DNA from: Paratinospora sagittata
Lineage: Eukaryota; Streptophyta; Magnoliopsida; Ranunculales; Menispermaceae
Assembly (NCBI GenBank): GCA_035771175.1
Contig: CM069603.1
Coordinates: forward strand, 23,412,286-23,476,285
DNA: 64,000 nt
Reading direction: 5' to 3'
The notes below the pieces were generated by a model, which saw nothing but the letters and a program-made list of their open reading frames with translations, made no database searches and had not been told where the DNA came from. Position 1 is the first letter of the stretch; each line of letters opens with the position of its first letter. Of this stretch, positions 22,212-33,369 are shown piece by piece. The position numbers were made by a program, and so were the translations under genes.

Positions 22212-22216
22212 CGACC
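22212..22216 (+). repeat. Target site duplication, right (CGACC)
   Basis: Matches 15128-15132 exactly and is followed by the continuing host reading frame. Confidence 0.93.
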
Positions 22217-23301
22217 CTCGGTTGGATACCAGTCATAAACCTCAATAGGTATGTCTTTAAAACTTCGGTTAAGTTATTCTACATGAACATGACTGTTCAA
22301 AACTTTAACCCTTTGTCCGACAACCTCACCATCACCACAACTACTAATGGTGGTTACATAGCCCTTACATGAGAAATTTTTGGAATCCCCGAGAACGGAC
22401 TGGTTTGCGATGTTTACACGACTAGTGGTAGACAAAGGGTAGTCCCAAACTCAAGAGGCATGTTTAGATGCCTGGCTAGTCAATTTAGTTATTCTGTCAC
22501 TAGGATTCCTACAAAGGAAATCAAAGAGAAGTATGATGCTCTTATTCAAGTAATCATGTATAACATACTGCCCGAACCTGGTAAGAGATCCACTACCACA
22601 CACCCCCAATGTTTCTTGGCCTATTGTCTGGTAAAGGGGATTCACCTGAATCTTCCCTTCATCCTCCTGCGAGACATAGCGTACGCCATTAGTGAGTGAG
22701 CCTACCTCTCTTATGGGAGTTTGTTAAATAGGGTGTTCTGTCATTTTGGAGTCGGTCCTGCACCCACCAAGTCACCATCCAAATTGTATGGTGCCCTCAA
22801 TGATAAAACTTTAAGCCAAACGAGAACCAGGAGAAGTCTCAGTGGCCAAAATAGTGAGCCCAACGAGTGAGAAATTATTCGGGAAGTCAACGTTTCCCTA
22901 GAGGACCTTAACGACTTCAACTTTTTGAAAATACCTGTTGAGGAGGAAAATCCTCCTGCGACACATTTTCCTCCTCCATCTCCTCGTCATGTTTATGATA
23001 CGGATGCCCAGCAACAGATGATAGATAGGATGCAAGAGCTCATGTTTGCAACTTAAGAAAAGATTATCAAAACTTATGGAGGCGCTCGAGAAAAAGTTTG
23101 AGCATAACAGCAAGGTGGTTGACTCGTTAGAACAGTAGCATGAGGAATGCAATGCCCCCTTATCAAGGATTACATTCTTGATTCCAAGCGCAAGAGACGT
23201 CGGACAATCATCGCAACAAGCGCCAAAACCACCATTGGATCTTAACCTCAACCTCCGAAGCAATCTGCTAGGTAACACGGGGTTTGTAGAGGAACTTATG
23301 T
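22217..23301 (+). pseudogene. Transposase_32-like gene, copy 1, 3' part
   Basis: The frame continues LGWIPVINLNRYVFKTSVKLFYMNM, matching the 'L..FY.N' core of the plant Transposase_32 family. It goes on with EIFGIPENGLVCDVY, FSYSVTRIPTKEI, IQVIMYNILPEPGKRSTTTH, CFLAYCLVKGIHLNLPFILLRDIAYAI, a Ser/Pro-rich tail (THFPPPSPRHVYDTDAQQQ) and a coiled-coil-like end to a TAA at about 23299. TGA codons after GGYIALT, DIAYAISE and SEPNE, a TAA after ELMFAT and at least one frameshift break it. The biochemical role of the family is unknown. The gene is split by the Athila element but was already, or later, decayed by point changes. Confidence 0.68.
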
Positions 23302-24357
23302 AATCCCCTATTTTCTCTCCTAGCTTGAAACTGTCAGTATCTCAATATTTTTCTGTGCATTTGAATTTCGTACCTTAGTAGACTTGTAAGCCATTGTAAG
23401 ACTTTGTAACAAAAAAAAAAAACTTCATGTCGGATTTTCAGCTCGTAATATGCATAGGTATGCTTGCTTGATTATTGTGTGATAGACCATCTATGGTAGG
23501 CCCACTTACCCCGTGGAATTCTCCATTATTAATGAGTTTGATGAGGTATGGGACACAACAAACTTACACAAATACTGGCAAAAAACTCGTGACGAGGTAA
23601 CCTACGGACCTTCTATGTAGTAATTCATTGAGGAAGTCTGACTAACCACTGGTATCGCCAAGTTTACATGGTATGGGACATGAGAACTCGAAGGATAAAA
23701 TTTGTAAATTTTCTTTCACAGGAATCTACAAAAAGACAGCACACAGATTCCCTTAACTTGACTACGTCCCTTATCGTCAAGTTCATATGGAATGGGACGT
23801 ATGAACTTGACGGATAATGGGAATCGTTGGGTCTTAGTGATAGGTGAGCATAGTGTAAAGATCTATGGCATATAGTTATAGGTGGTGACATGAGGAAAGG
23901 GTCTTAAATACTCTATGGCTCGTACTTGTGTTCAGAATAATAAATATTTTAACAAATACACAAAGAAATTTCAAATAAATTTTGAAACTATGGTAGTAAG
24001 TTCTGAAACTTGAAAACAAACTTTTTGGTTTTGTTTTAGACCCACCTAAAAGTACGATGTCGTGGCATACAAAGGCTCATTTTTTTCCTTATTACCTAAC
24101 CTAGAAAACTAGGAGGTTAAAACCTATGAAACGTCACTCCAGGACCATGCAGGAGCATTGCATCGCGAATCAATGTTCTTCTTCTTTTTCCAAACTTGTC
24201 TCAGGAAACCCATTACTAACACCGAACCAATTTCCAAAAAATGCTAGTCCAAACCAGAAGTTAGCACGACCCTAGCTCCTCCCACCAAGCGTCCATTTTT
24301 GTATAGTCGCGAGAGGATGCTGGATCTGAACCTACTCCCCCAATCTCTGAACAAGCA
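23302..24357 (+). other. Region before gypsy G gag; leader-like, no gene
   Basis: No credible ORF. A 12-A run lies at 23411-23422. Three spaced segments contain TATGGGACA or ATGGGACG followed by GAACT and GGATAA (23548, 23672, 23790). The same motif occurs before gypsy H gag (39620, 39738), so this is probably the untranslated leader of a gypsy element. No LTR end or primer site could be fixed here. Confidence 0.5.
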
Positions 24358-25427
24358 ATGGACAACAACACCAAGGTTTCGGTAACAAAACAAACTGCTA
24401 CAGCTCCTCCCAATGGAACAGTCGTATCATTCAGTATGGAACAACTCTTCCAAGGCTTTACAGACTACATGAAGGCATCAATGGGGGTCGCAGTCCAAAG
24501 TACTGTTGGTCAGCAAGCCACCGTCCCCCAACCATATTAGGATCCAGCCTAACAGAAAATAGATCAAATGACCAACGAAATCACAAAGTACAAGCGACTA
24601 CAACTCATCACCTTTGACGAAAAACAAGACTCTGACGAAGCCTACAAGTGGCTTGAGGAGACTCGAAGGGCACTCGAAGCAATGGGAACACCAAACTAGA
24701 GAAGAATTCCCCTTGGTGTCTACCAGTTGGTTAGAAATGCCAACTCCTGGTAGAAGATGGTTAAGGAAGATCCTCGTGTGAACGTCACCACCATGACATG
24801 GCAACAGTTTGAAATCGAATTTATCAATGAGTACTTCCCAAATGTTGTCAAAAGAAAGAAGAGGCAAGATTTCGCAAAACACTTCAAAGGAAGTATAACA
24901 GTTAGGGAATACGCAGCCAAGTTCAGGGAGCTCTTGGTCTTTTCTCTCTTTACCATCACTACAGAACGAGACAAAGCCGAATAATTCTTGAATGGTCTTA
25001 GGCTTGACATTAGGCAGGCCCTTGCCTTCCTAGAACTCGACAGTTTTAGAACGTTGGTGAACATGACCATCAATTAAGAGTAGGAAAAGCTTGAGCAGGA
25101 GCAGAGACACAACCGGGAAAAATGAGTAAACGGGCTTGGACAACAGTTTGGTAGGAAGAGACCCTACTATCCAAACTAGAATGCTCCAGCCGAGCAAAAT
25201 TTTCAGAGGAATCCCCTCAACCACCAAGGCCAAAAGGGCCAAAGGATTAGAGGAAATCGAAAACCTCCTCAGAACCATTCGCTACAGTCAAATGAAGATC
25301 GTGCCTGCTACCAATGTGGCAAGCCAACCACATTCAGAGGAATTGTCCTCTACAGGCTCCCGTTCAACCTAGAGCCCCAACTGTACTAGTCCAACAAGTA
25401 GCTATGGCAGCTCCACCAACACCAAGG
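24358..25427 (+). pseudogene. gag: Gypsy G gag
   Basis: Reads MDNNTKVSVTKQTATAPPNG, then a Retrotrans_gag domain: FDEKQDSDEAYKWLEETRRA, MTWQQFEIEFINEYFP, KRQDFAKHFKGSITVREYAA, FRELLVFS and FLNGLRLDIRQAL, then a basic region and a knuckle remnant CYQCGK (about 25306). About nine nonsense codons (mostly TAG, some TAA and TGA) interrupt one frame, several replacing Trp, Gln or Arg of relatives. The copia element at 25428 cuts the C-terminal linker, and the frame resumes at 35647. Confidence 0.87.
25423..25427 (+). repeat. Target site duplication, left (CAAGG)
   Basis: CAAGG precedes TGTTAA at 25428. The right copy at 35642-35646 reads AAAGG, one mismatch. The gypsy G reading frame joins correctly across them. 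Confidence 0.78.
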
Positions 25428-25663
25428 TGTTAATCTTGAAGATCAAGCTTCAAGTCTACATTTCTCTATCAACATTCAAGTCATTCAACTCCGCGCAAAG
25501 CACTTATTGAAGATCTCTTAATTAAGAGTTGGATTTAACGGTTATGAGAAATGAGAAATACACAAAGTATTTAAGGTATATCTTTCTCTAATTGTTATTG
25601 CTCAAAATGATTTTCAAAACCATGCATAAATCATCCACATATGTTTTTCAAATCTGCATGTTT

Positions 25664-28159
25664 TGATTTCAAATATTGTATCAATACTCATCAATAAATA
25701 TCATGTATGCATGTCAATGTGTAGCATGATTAAAACCTCATAACATATAGATATCAAGCATTTATAATAAGTTCGATGCAAGTAAAAGCTTATCAATTTG
25801 GATCCACATTCCACATGCATTGGGGTTACTAGTGCACGTCTATTTCACCGTACCATTGACCCTAATCATGTTTATTTGGGGTTACTAGTGCACGGCTATT
25901 TCATCGTACCGTTCTCATCCCCAAATATTTCCTTTTTAAAACCCTCCTATGACAAGGTTAAGTCCCCCTATTAGCCAGATAGATGGGCCCAACCAAAGTC
26001 ATAATGTTTTCTCAAATCAATGCATCATTCAAAACATTAGAACACATTCATGCTTTCAACATACAATATATTTAAGTGATATGATGACATAAAAGATATA
26101 ATCATAAATGAAGTCTACTCACAACCAAGCCTCGCGAGAGTATCTAACCACACACGGATACCAAACCGAATCAATCCAATCAAGGTCCTGAAACATTCAT
26201 CAATATCCAACCATACATCAATTTCTATGCTCAATCACATAGACATTACACATCAACCCTAAATCAGCCCACATATAGACAATAGGCCTAAATCCCATGT
26301 AATCCCACCATTCAACTCAAATGACATGACTTAGGCCTCTAATGCATAGTTCTCATTCATAAACCATTCTATTAATCAAAAATACTGATTTTCAATTCCT
26401 TAGGCATAAACATGCTCAAATTGGGTCATTTGATCACAAGTAGGCATAACCCATGATATGGTCACAACCACCAAATCAGTAGCATAATCAACCCTAATCA
26501 TGCTTAATTAAACATAAGTTGCATCAATTCAGTGATTCTAGGCCAAAAGCATCAAAAGCCCTAAAATATGAAATTTTTCATACTTAGGCCGTATTACCGA
26601 TTTACACTAGGTCACCATGTTCAGCCATGTATATCACTGATTTTACATCATGGGTTCATCAACAATGGAAACTAGGTCAACATAGTTGACATGCAAGCTA
26701 TTTGGAAAGGTCTAAGTTCATATTCTAAATTTAGGTCTAATACAAGCAACCCTACCAATTCTTTATTTAATATTCTGTTCAGATGTATCAATCTACCAAC
26801 AGAAATATACAATCACAAAATCAACCGTACAGATTGAAGTATATTAAGAACCAAACCTTCTGTCCAAATATCAGCTCCATCCAACGGTGGACCGAAAAGA
26901 TAAGCCACTTTCATGAACAAGTCTCTAATCAGATAATTTCTCCTTTCCTGCTACAAATACTCAAACTCAGATGATTATATCACACAACATACTTACGCCA
27001 TAAACATCTCCACCGTTCATGATGTAGAAAGATCCGTTTTAAACCACATATCCAAATATCATATCCATCCAACGGTAAATTTAGGAGATCTATTAGTTTC
27101 ATCGAAACTGCGCAAGAAATTCAGACTTTCCGACCAGCTTTGTTTGAGAGGTTATATCTCTTCGAAGAAAACTCTAATCAAGATCTCCACCGCCCTGTAT
27201 GAATGACCATAAGCTGCGAATGTGCTGACAAATTTTGAGCTCAATTGGACCATATATCCTCAACATCCAGCTCTTTGATGAAAACGTCGCAGAGATTTTC
27301 CTCAAAGCAACTCCCTCTTTCTTTCTCTTCTTTTTTCCTTTCTCTCTACTCATCTCACCCTCTAAGACTTCCTTGGGGAAGAGAAGTAGGGCATGGGACA
27401 CTTGTCCACTCTCATGCACCAACCTTGACATGTGTTGGAGAGGAGAAATGGGGCATGGGGCACTTGTCCATTTTCATGCACCAACTTGACATGTATTGGA
27501 GAAGAGAAATGGGGCATGGAACACTTGTCCATTCTCATGCACCAACTTGACATGTGTTGGAGAAGAGAAATGGGGCATGGGACACTTGTCCATTTTCATG
27601 GGACACTTGTCCATTTTCATGCACCAACTTGACATGTATTGGAGAAGAGAAATGGGGCATGGGACACTTGCCCGTTCTCATGCACCAATTTGACATGTGT
27701 TGGTCTCATGCACCAACTTGACATGTGTTGGAGAAAAGAAATGGGGCATGGGACACTTGTCCATTCTCATGCACCAACTTGACATGTGTTGGTCTCATAC
27801 TACCCATACCAACCACTTGTACTTTAACCAATCTCATGCTCACATGTATTTTAAATGTCCAATCCATTTAATACACCAAATTTTCATTTTCATTTATCCT
27901 TTTATTCAATCAATCCTAACACATATCAATTCATAGTTTAATTGGCCCATGCATAAATAATAACATATGCATTATACTTTAATTTAACATGACCCATATA
28001 CAATTTATGATGCACATATTTATATACATTATCAAGCATCAAATATACAAACATTAAACAACCATCAAACAAACACCAAACATATCAAGGCAACACATAG
28101 AGTTTGGGCAAAATGCAATTGGGTTATGGGCTAGATGAAATAATTTTCGGGGCGTCACA
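25664..28159 (-). repeat. Partial chromovirus-type LTR (minus)
   Basis: On the minus strand it begins TGTGACGCCCCGAAAATTATT (at 28159) and aligns with 53956-56370 of the solo LTR on the plus strand, including the 60-base minisatellite, 'tagatctcctaaatttaccgttgga', 'ggcctaagt' and 'gttactagtgcac' blocks. It lacks the last roughly 450 bases of that LTR. No gene is present; small ORFs at 27174-27936 are translations of the minisatellite. Confidence 0.85.
27372..27795 (-). repeat. 60-base minisatellite inside the chromovirus LTR
   Basis: Six to seven copies of a roughly 60-base unit containing GGGGCATGGGACACTTGTCC and CACCAACTTGACATGTGTTGGA, with partial unit duplications near 27595 and 27700. 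The homologous LTR has five to six units at 54300-54640. Confidence 0.88.
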
Positions 28160-28189
28160 AGTTCACTTAGTGATTTCAGGATTGAAATC

Positions 28190-28510
28190 ATATAAGGTTA
28201 TTTTTGAACCTCTAAAAGAAAAAAAGGTTCATCCTCACCTGCAAGTAGGTGCGTCCTTAACCTGTAAAAGGATAAATTATTTCTTAATCTGTAAAAGATA
28301 AATTGTTGTTCCTCACCCCATAAAAGGATCACGGTTCTTCCTTATCCCGTGAAAGGAAAACGGTTCTTCCTTATCCCTGTAAAAGGAAAATGATTCTTTC
28401 TTATCCTGTAAAAGGAACATGGGTTTCTCCTCATCCCAGCAAAAAGAAATTTGGTTCATCCTTAGCCCGTGAATGGATAGGTTTGCCTTTAACCTGTAAA
28501 AGGCCAATTG
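28190..28510 (+). repeat. U5 tandem repeat (AACCTGTAAAAGG type)
   Basis: About ten units of roughly 30-33 bases, each with a CCTTATCCCGTAAAAGGA-like core and GGTTCTT/GGTTCAT spacers. Matches 35045-35390 in the 3' LTR. Confidence 0.85.
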
Positions 28511-28561
28511 TAACGGTTTGGTTGTCACTCATAAGAGAATTAGTTAGTGGATTGAGAAAAT

Positions 28562-28579
28562 CCTAATCGAGAGATTAGG
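28562..28579 (+). other. Stem-loop before the U5-proximal TATA box
   Basis: CCTAATC (28562-28568) pairs perfectly with GATTAGG (28573-28579) around GAGA. The 3' LTR has the same 7-bp stem at 35445-35451/35456-35462 with loop AGGA. TATAAAT follows at 28607-28613. Confidence 0.65.
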
Positions 28580-28748
28580 TAGTGGACGTAGGCTCGACCG
28601 AACCACTATAAATCTTGTGTGTCTCACGTTTGCAATTTAGTCTGTGTTCTAGTTTTGCATCCAATTCCAATACAGTTATGTATATCACTAAATTATTGGA
28701 AGAGATATTTAAAATTGACCATCTCACCCAATTCACCACCCTCCAACA

Positions 28749-28765
28749 ATTGGTACCAAAACGGG
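28749..28765 (+). promoter_or_regulatory. Degraded primer binding site
   Basis: ATTGGTACCAAAACGGG follows the 5' LTR end directly and resembles the usual TTGGTATCAGAGC with several changes. Position supports the assignment; sequence match is weak. Confidence 0.55.
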
Positions 28766-29112
28766 TTCTCCAAAAATATGGTCTAACAACCTAAAGTCTA
28801 GATCCTTTGGTCAATTTAGGGTTCGTCTTAGGTGTCATTGCATTTCGTGTCTAAGGATAGATGTCCTAAAACTCCCTGCCTTCTTGTCGTTACCTCCCAG
28901 GTATGATTATGTTTTCTCTTAGAAATTTATTTCCTATTTTATCATACTCTTCGGCGCATGTCTCATATTTTATTCCTAGATTTAATGCAAACTATGATTT
29001 CGATGCCCATTCGCTTACTCCATACGTTTCTATCTCACTTCACTTTTATTTTTGAGCACGAAATTGTTTCGCATTCATTTTCTTTGTTTTTGTCTCCTTC
29101 CTCAACTCTCTA

Positions 29113-29594
29113 ATGGCATCCAAAGTTCCTGAGTCTAGGAAAAAGCTAGAGAGGAATCATCTTCCACCTCTAGTGTTTTACCTCTATTGTCTCATTCACC
29201 AGATGGGTCTGATGAAGAACCTTTATGGGAAATTGCTCCCAGGGAAAACCATGCATCTCCACTTCGTGCCGAAGAACCTTTGCCACAGCTTCCTAATGCA
29301 GTGTCTCTTGAGGAATAGTTTGCCAAGCTTAGTGATTCTCTATCCTTTAGCATTTAGGTTGTTCTAGTCATGTTAAACGAGCACGAGAATAGACTGAAAG
29401 TGCTTGAATCCAAAGTAAAACGTCAGAGAGATCTGATGATGGCACTGTTTGAGAAAAATGAGGAATCCCGAGCTTTAATTGAAAAGGTTGTCCGTGTGAG
29501 CACTGCCACTCCCATGGCTCGCAGGACTAATAGCCTTCATGAATGTCCTCGCTCCAAAGACTCTACCCTGGACTCTTCTAGGAAAATCTAAAAA
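29113..29594 (+). pseudogene. Short internal ORF remnant of the SIRE-like element
   Basis: The clearest piece (29370-29591) reads MLNEHENRLKVLESKVKRQR then a charged, helical stretch (MMALFEKNEESRALIEKVV), coiled-coil-like. Upstream, in the frame set by SDEEPLWEIAPRE (about 29207), is an acidic Ser/Pro-rich segment broken by TAG codons. It may be the remains of a gag-like or cargo protein. I recognise no domain. Confidence 0.4.
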
Positions 29595-29654
29595 CCTCTC
29601 TGCCTGCCCCAGTCATGTTATGCCAAATTTGTCAAATTTTGTTTAAATTATCTA

Positions 29655-30958
29655 ATTTCTAACTTTATCTAGCGATCAATATGTAGGGATCCAAGTATTT
29701 GACTAACAAATAAAACTAATTTAACTGAACGAATTGTGAAAAAGATCAATATATACGAGAATATCTAGAGAATCGATTTCACCTAACCCTTCAATTATGT
29801 AATTTAGACATGCTTATCACCAAATCAATTTCCTCGTCTATGAGTCAAAATCCTCTCGTCTCTAATTCCCTCTCTCAAGTGTCGAATTAGAATGTATCAT
29901 TAAGATTAAGATTCGATCTCTCGATAAAACCCTAATTCCTAGCAACCCATTAAACTTTGGGATTTTCCTACAACTTAATGTAACCTTGTAAACCTCTCGA
30001 TTCTACAATGATTTCATGTCATAATCCCCTGGTTCCAACCTAGCAAAACCCTCTCTCGAGTATCGCTTCCCAAGTCTAAACTCATTCAATTTGTGGCCAA
30101 GAAACCAAAAACATTAAGAATATGAAATCGTGAATAAACTATGGAAATTTTATTGATAATAAACAAAATCTAATATTAAACCATAATATTCAAGTTAAGA
30201 TTCATCTCCTCTCTAGAAAACAAAACTAGTTCATAGTTTGAAAGGAAACAACACAAGATTGGAGAAACACTCAATAATAAACATTGAATAGCAAACTCAA
30301 AATCCTGGGACTTGAATCTTCTCCTTGTTTCCAAGTGGAATCTTCACGTTCCTCGCCTCTAGAACTACAACACTCGAGGATGAAAAATCCAGAAATGCAC
30401 GGTAGCACTACAACACTCGAGGCGGTAGCGCTGCAACGCTCCGAGGCAAAATTTAATACTGATTTTCTCACGTTCTGGGCATTTTTCCAGTTTTTCCTTC
30501 TTGTTCAATCTTCATTCTTGCGCACTTCCTTGTATACTTCTCACACATATTCTTGGCCACTTTTCTTCATCATTTTAAACTCGTTTCACCACACTTTAAA
30601 GCTCTTATTCACCTACAAAACATCACACAAAAGCAAGAAAATCCATCATACTAATCACATGCTAGAACTCGAAATACAACTACGTACTAAAAATGCAATA
30701 TGAAACGTGATAACATGAAAATGACACTAATAATTTTAGGAAAAATTCCTAAAAATCAGATTTGTTTTCCTAAACTAACCTAATGCATTTTATTCATGAA
30801 AACCACTAAAACTAACCTATAAAACTCATAAAAATACTAAAATGAACCTAAGACACAAAATATGCAAAATATGCCAAAAACACCTAGAAATTGGGAAAAT
30901 GCTTCTAAAAAACTAATAAAAATCCTATAAATTACTATGCATAAAACTCAACTTATCA
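29655..30958 (-). repeat. Athila-like LTR, truncated (minus)
   Basis: Ends ...ATAAAACTCAACTTATCA, the reverse of TGATAAGTTGAG (as at 5022). It extends left through 'cctctctcaagtgtcgaattag' and 'ggttccaacc' blocks shared with 62093-63470 to CTAACTTTATCTAG at about 29655. The terminal roughly 120-130 bases expected at the left end are missing and no target duplication is found. Confidence 0.8.
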
Positions 30959-32771
30959 CTATCTTTTGTATTTTTGGTTAAAACTCACTTACAATGCTTA
31001 CTTTCAATGTTTAAGCTTAATTCATCTTACAATTTCTCGTGTATGGTATACTCTGTTCAATTCCCCTGCATCACTTATACAATGAGTTTTGCACATCTCA
31101 CTAATATGATGCATGCTTGCTTAGGCTTTGCTATCTTTCATCTCCAATTCATATTTTTATGCCTTATTATATTTGAATGACTAATCTGTTTGAATTTGTG
31201 TGAATGCTATATTTCATATTCCATTCACATTCTGAGTGCCTTATGCTTCGGTTCTATGCCTGCTTATGTGATCTCAATGTTATCTTTAGCTAACTTTGAT
31301 ACATATTTCTGCTTGAAGTCTTTATTATCATGTTCAGTATATTTGCGGCATCTTTCTTGACTAGTCACGTCTATCGTGAGTATCTGATATGCATATCTGT
31401 GACTATATGATAAATGTCATGATTATACCTATCTTGCATCTCATAGAGCATCATGATTAATTTATCTTGAACTTATGTGCTATCTGATTATCTAATGATC
31501 AGGTACACAATAGCTAGGTTGTGCTTTAACAATCTATTTTTGCCTTTGCTAGTTCATATCATGATCATGCTTGCTCTGAACCTAGAGAACCTTATCTATG
31601 CATGAATCATGTTTATGCTAATGATTACAGGCCATGTACACAATTTCATATCATACGCCTATATCCTGAAAAGATTATTGCCTACACTTATGATTATTTA
31701 TCTTTTGGCATTATCTTTTCAATGATTTCTTGACTTTGATGCATCTGCTTCATACCATATCATGTTAGCATCAAATTCATGGATATCTGATTTCTAATGA
31801 GCGCATACCCTTCCAAATGCTTTCTCATTAGAAACAGTGAATCAAACATTCTAGGCCATGCTTTAATTGAAATTATATGCCTAGAATAGGATAATGAATG
31901 TATGATGTTGCTTGAATGATATCTATGAATTTCAGCATATATGTAGTATGTTTAGACTTTGATATTCATCATATATATCTTCATATGTCTAAACTATGGA
32001 AAGTTTATTATTCTCCATTTAACATGCCATTGATGTTTCTCTCATATATTATATTTTGTGTGCATCTATTGTCTGTGATTTTTGATATCTAATAGATGTC
32101 ATGTACTTTAAACTATATACTTTGCATCCTAATAGAATCATCATAGCTAGGCCCCTGCTTAATCATAAATCATTCTACCTATGTTGTAAGTATGCTTATG
32201 CTTGATTATTTACAAATTTAAAGCATATTATGAGTTTCGTCTGGTTCAATTATCAACTTTATACTTATGCCAAACACTAAGAAGAATAATTTCCCACGAT
32301 TAAAATTTTCTTGTGAATTAATCTTTTGGCAATTCTTTCTCATTCCCTCTGACTACGATTCTCGGCTAGGTTTTTACAAAATTATTTCAAATCTTATTGC
32401 CTATGAATTAGTCAATCTATTTCTCAACGTGCTTAAAAATAAGATTTTTTTTCTCACGCCACTACTAGTATAGTAGACCTTACGCATTCTCACATACCTA
32501 ATTCTGACACGTCGTCATAAATCCTCTTGAGGGTGAATGCACAAAGTAATGAGGAGTCTCCATGTAAGGGGGAGCTTCGCTACTCTACTAAGTCACAAGG
32601 GGAGATCTCAGTCTCTTTTCTTCACTTTTTGATGATATCAAAGGAGGAGAAGAAAAATAAGAGATAAAAGAAAAATAAGAGGAATAGATGGGGGAAAAAG
32701 AAATTAACATTAATCTTTTTGCTTAAGCGTTTAATTTTTTTATTTGTTTGTCATCATCAAAAAGTGGAGAT
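30959..32771 (+). mobile_element. 3' non-coding region and polypurine tract of SIRE-like element
   Basis: About 1.8 kb, AT-rich, with no credible gene. The last part has the SIRE-like signature 'tttttgatgatatcaaaggaggag' (about 32625) and ends CATCATCAAAAAGTGGAGAT just before TGTTAACC, a polypurine tract like that at 49972-49988. 30960-32450 has many scattered 'catgcttg', 'tatctga' and 'atcatg' words but no ordered repeat. Confidence 0.65.
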
Positions 32772-33369
32772 TGTTAACCTATACAGTTCATCACTTGCTC
32801 GTCCCTAAATATACTGTGATATAGTATATTTTGATGATCACAAACAACGTACTTTTTGGTGCTAACGAGCGTTTATCAAGAATTCATCAAAGCACCTGAG
32901 GAAAGCAAAAATCCAAAGAATGACTCGAACAAGGAACACAAAGATCACATCCAACGGTCAAACTCGTCTCAACCAAGGAACATCAACGATCACATTCTGA
33001 TTTCAAGATCACTTCACTCGAACGATTCGATCATGCTTCAAGTCGACATTTCTCTATCAACGTTCAAGTCATTCAACTCCGCGCAAAGCACTTGTTGAAG
33101 ATCTCATAATGAAGAGTTGGATTTAACGGTTATGAGAAATGAGAAATATACAAAGTATTTAAGGTATATCTTTCTCTAATCGTTATTGCTCAAAATAATT
33201 TTTAAAACCATGCATAAATCATCTGCATATGTTTTTCAAATCTGCATGTTTTGATTTTACGTCTTACGGTATTTCAAACGATTTATTATTATATATTTAA
33301 TTTGAAATCTACCGAGTTTTAATTTGCATTTATCGAATTTTTAATCGCGAGTCAAAACTGTTTTTAAAG

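Larger units (their letters stand above)
25428..28748 (+). repeat. 5' LTR of the SIRE-like copia (interrupted)
   Basis: 25428-25663 matches 32772-33257 of the 3' LTR with a gap after TGTTAA. 28160-28748 matches 35012-35641. The LTR segment corresponding to 33258-35011, with the hairpin array and first TATA box, is missing here and the gap is filled by 25664-28159. The end CTCCAACA is followed by a primer-site-like sequence. Confidence 0.78.

Noticed and set aside
23411..23422. A12 run after the Transposase_32-like copy 1, possible retrogene poly(A) tail
   Set aside because: It lies over 100 bases past the stop, with no convincing polyadenylation signal just before it and no target duplication around the gene.
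27174..27936. Several overlapping ORFs with repeated HAPT/MGHGTLVHSH-like peptides
   Set aside because: They are translations of the 60-base minisatellite, whose unit length is a multiple of three, and occur on both strands.
28190..28510. Regularly spaced ~30-base repeats resembling a CRISPR array
   Set aside because: Spacers are not unique, units vary throughout, the array lies inside a plant copia LTR and is present in both LTRs. No cas genes are present.
29655..30958. Complete solo LTR with target duplication
   Set aside because: The outer roughly 120-130 bases are missing on the left and no duplication of CTATC is found, so it is only a truncated LTR.
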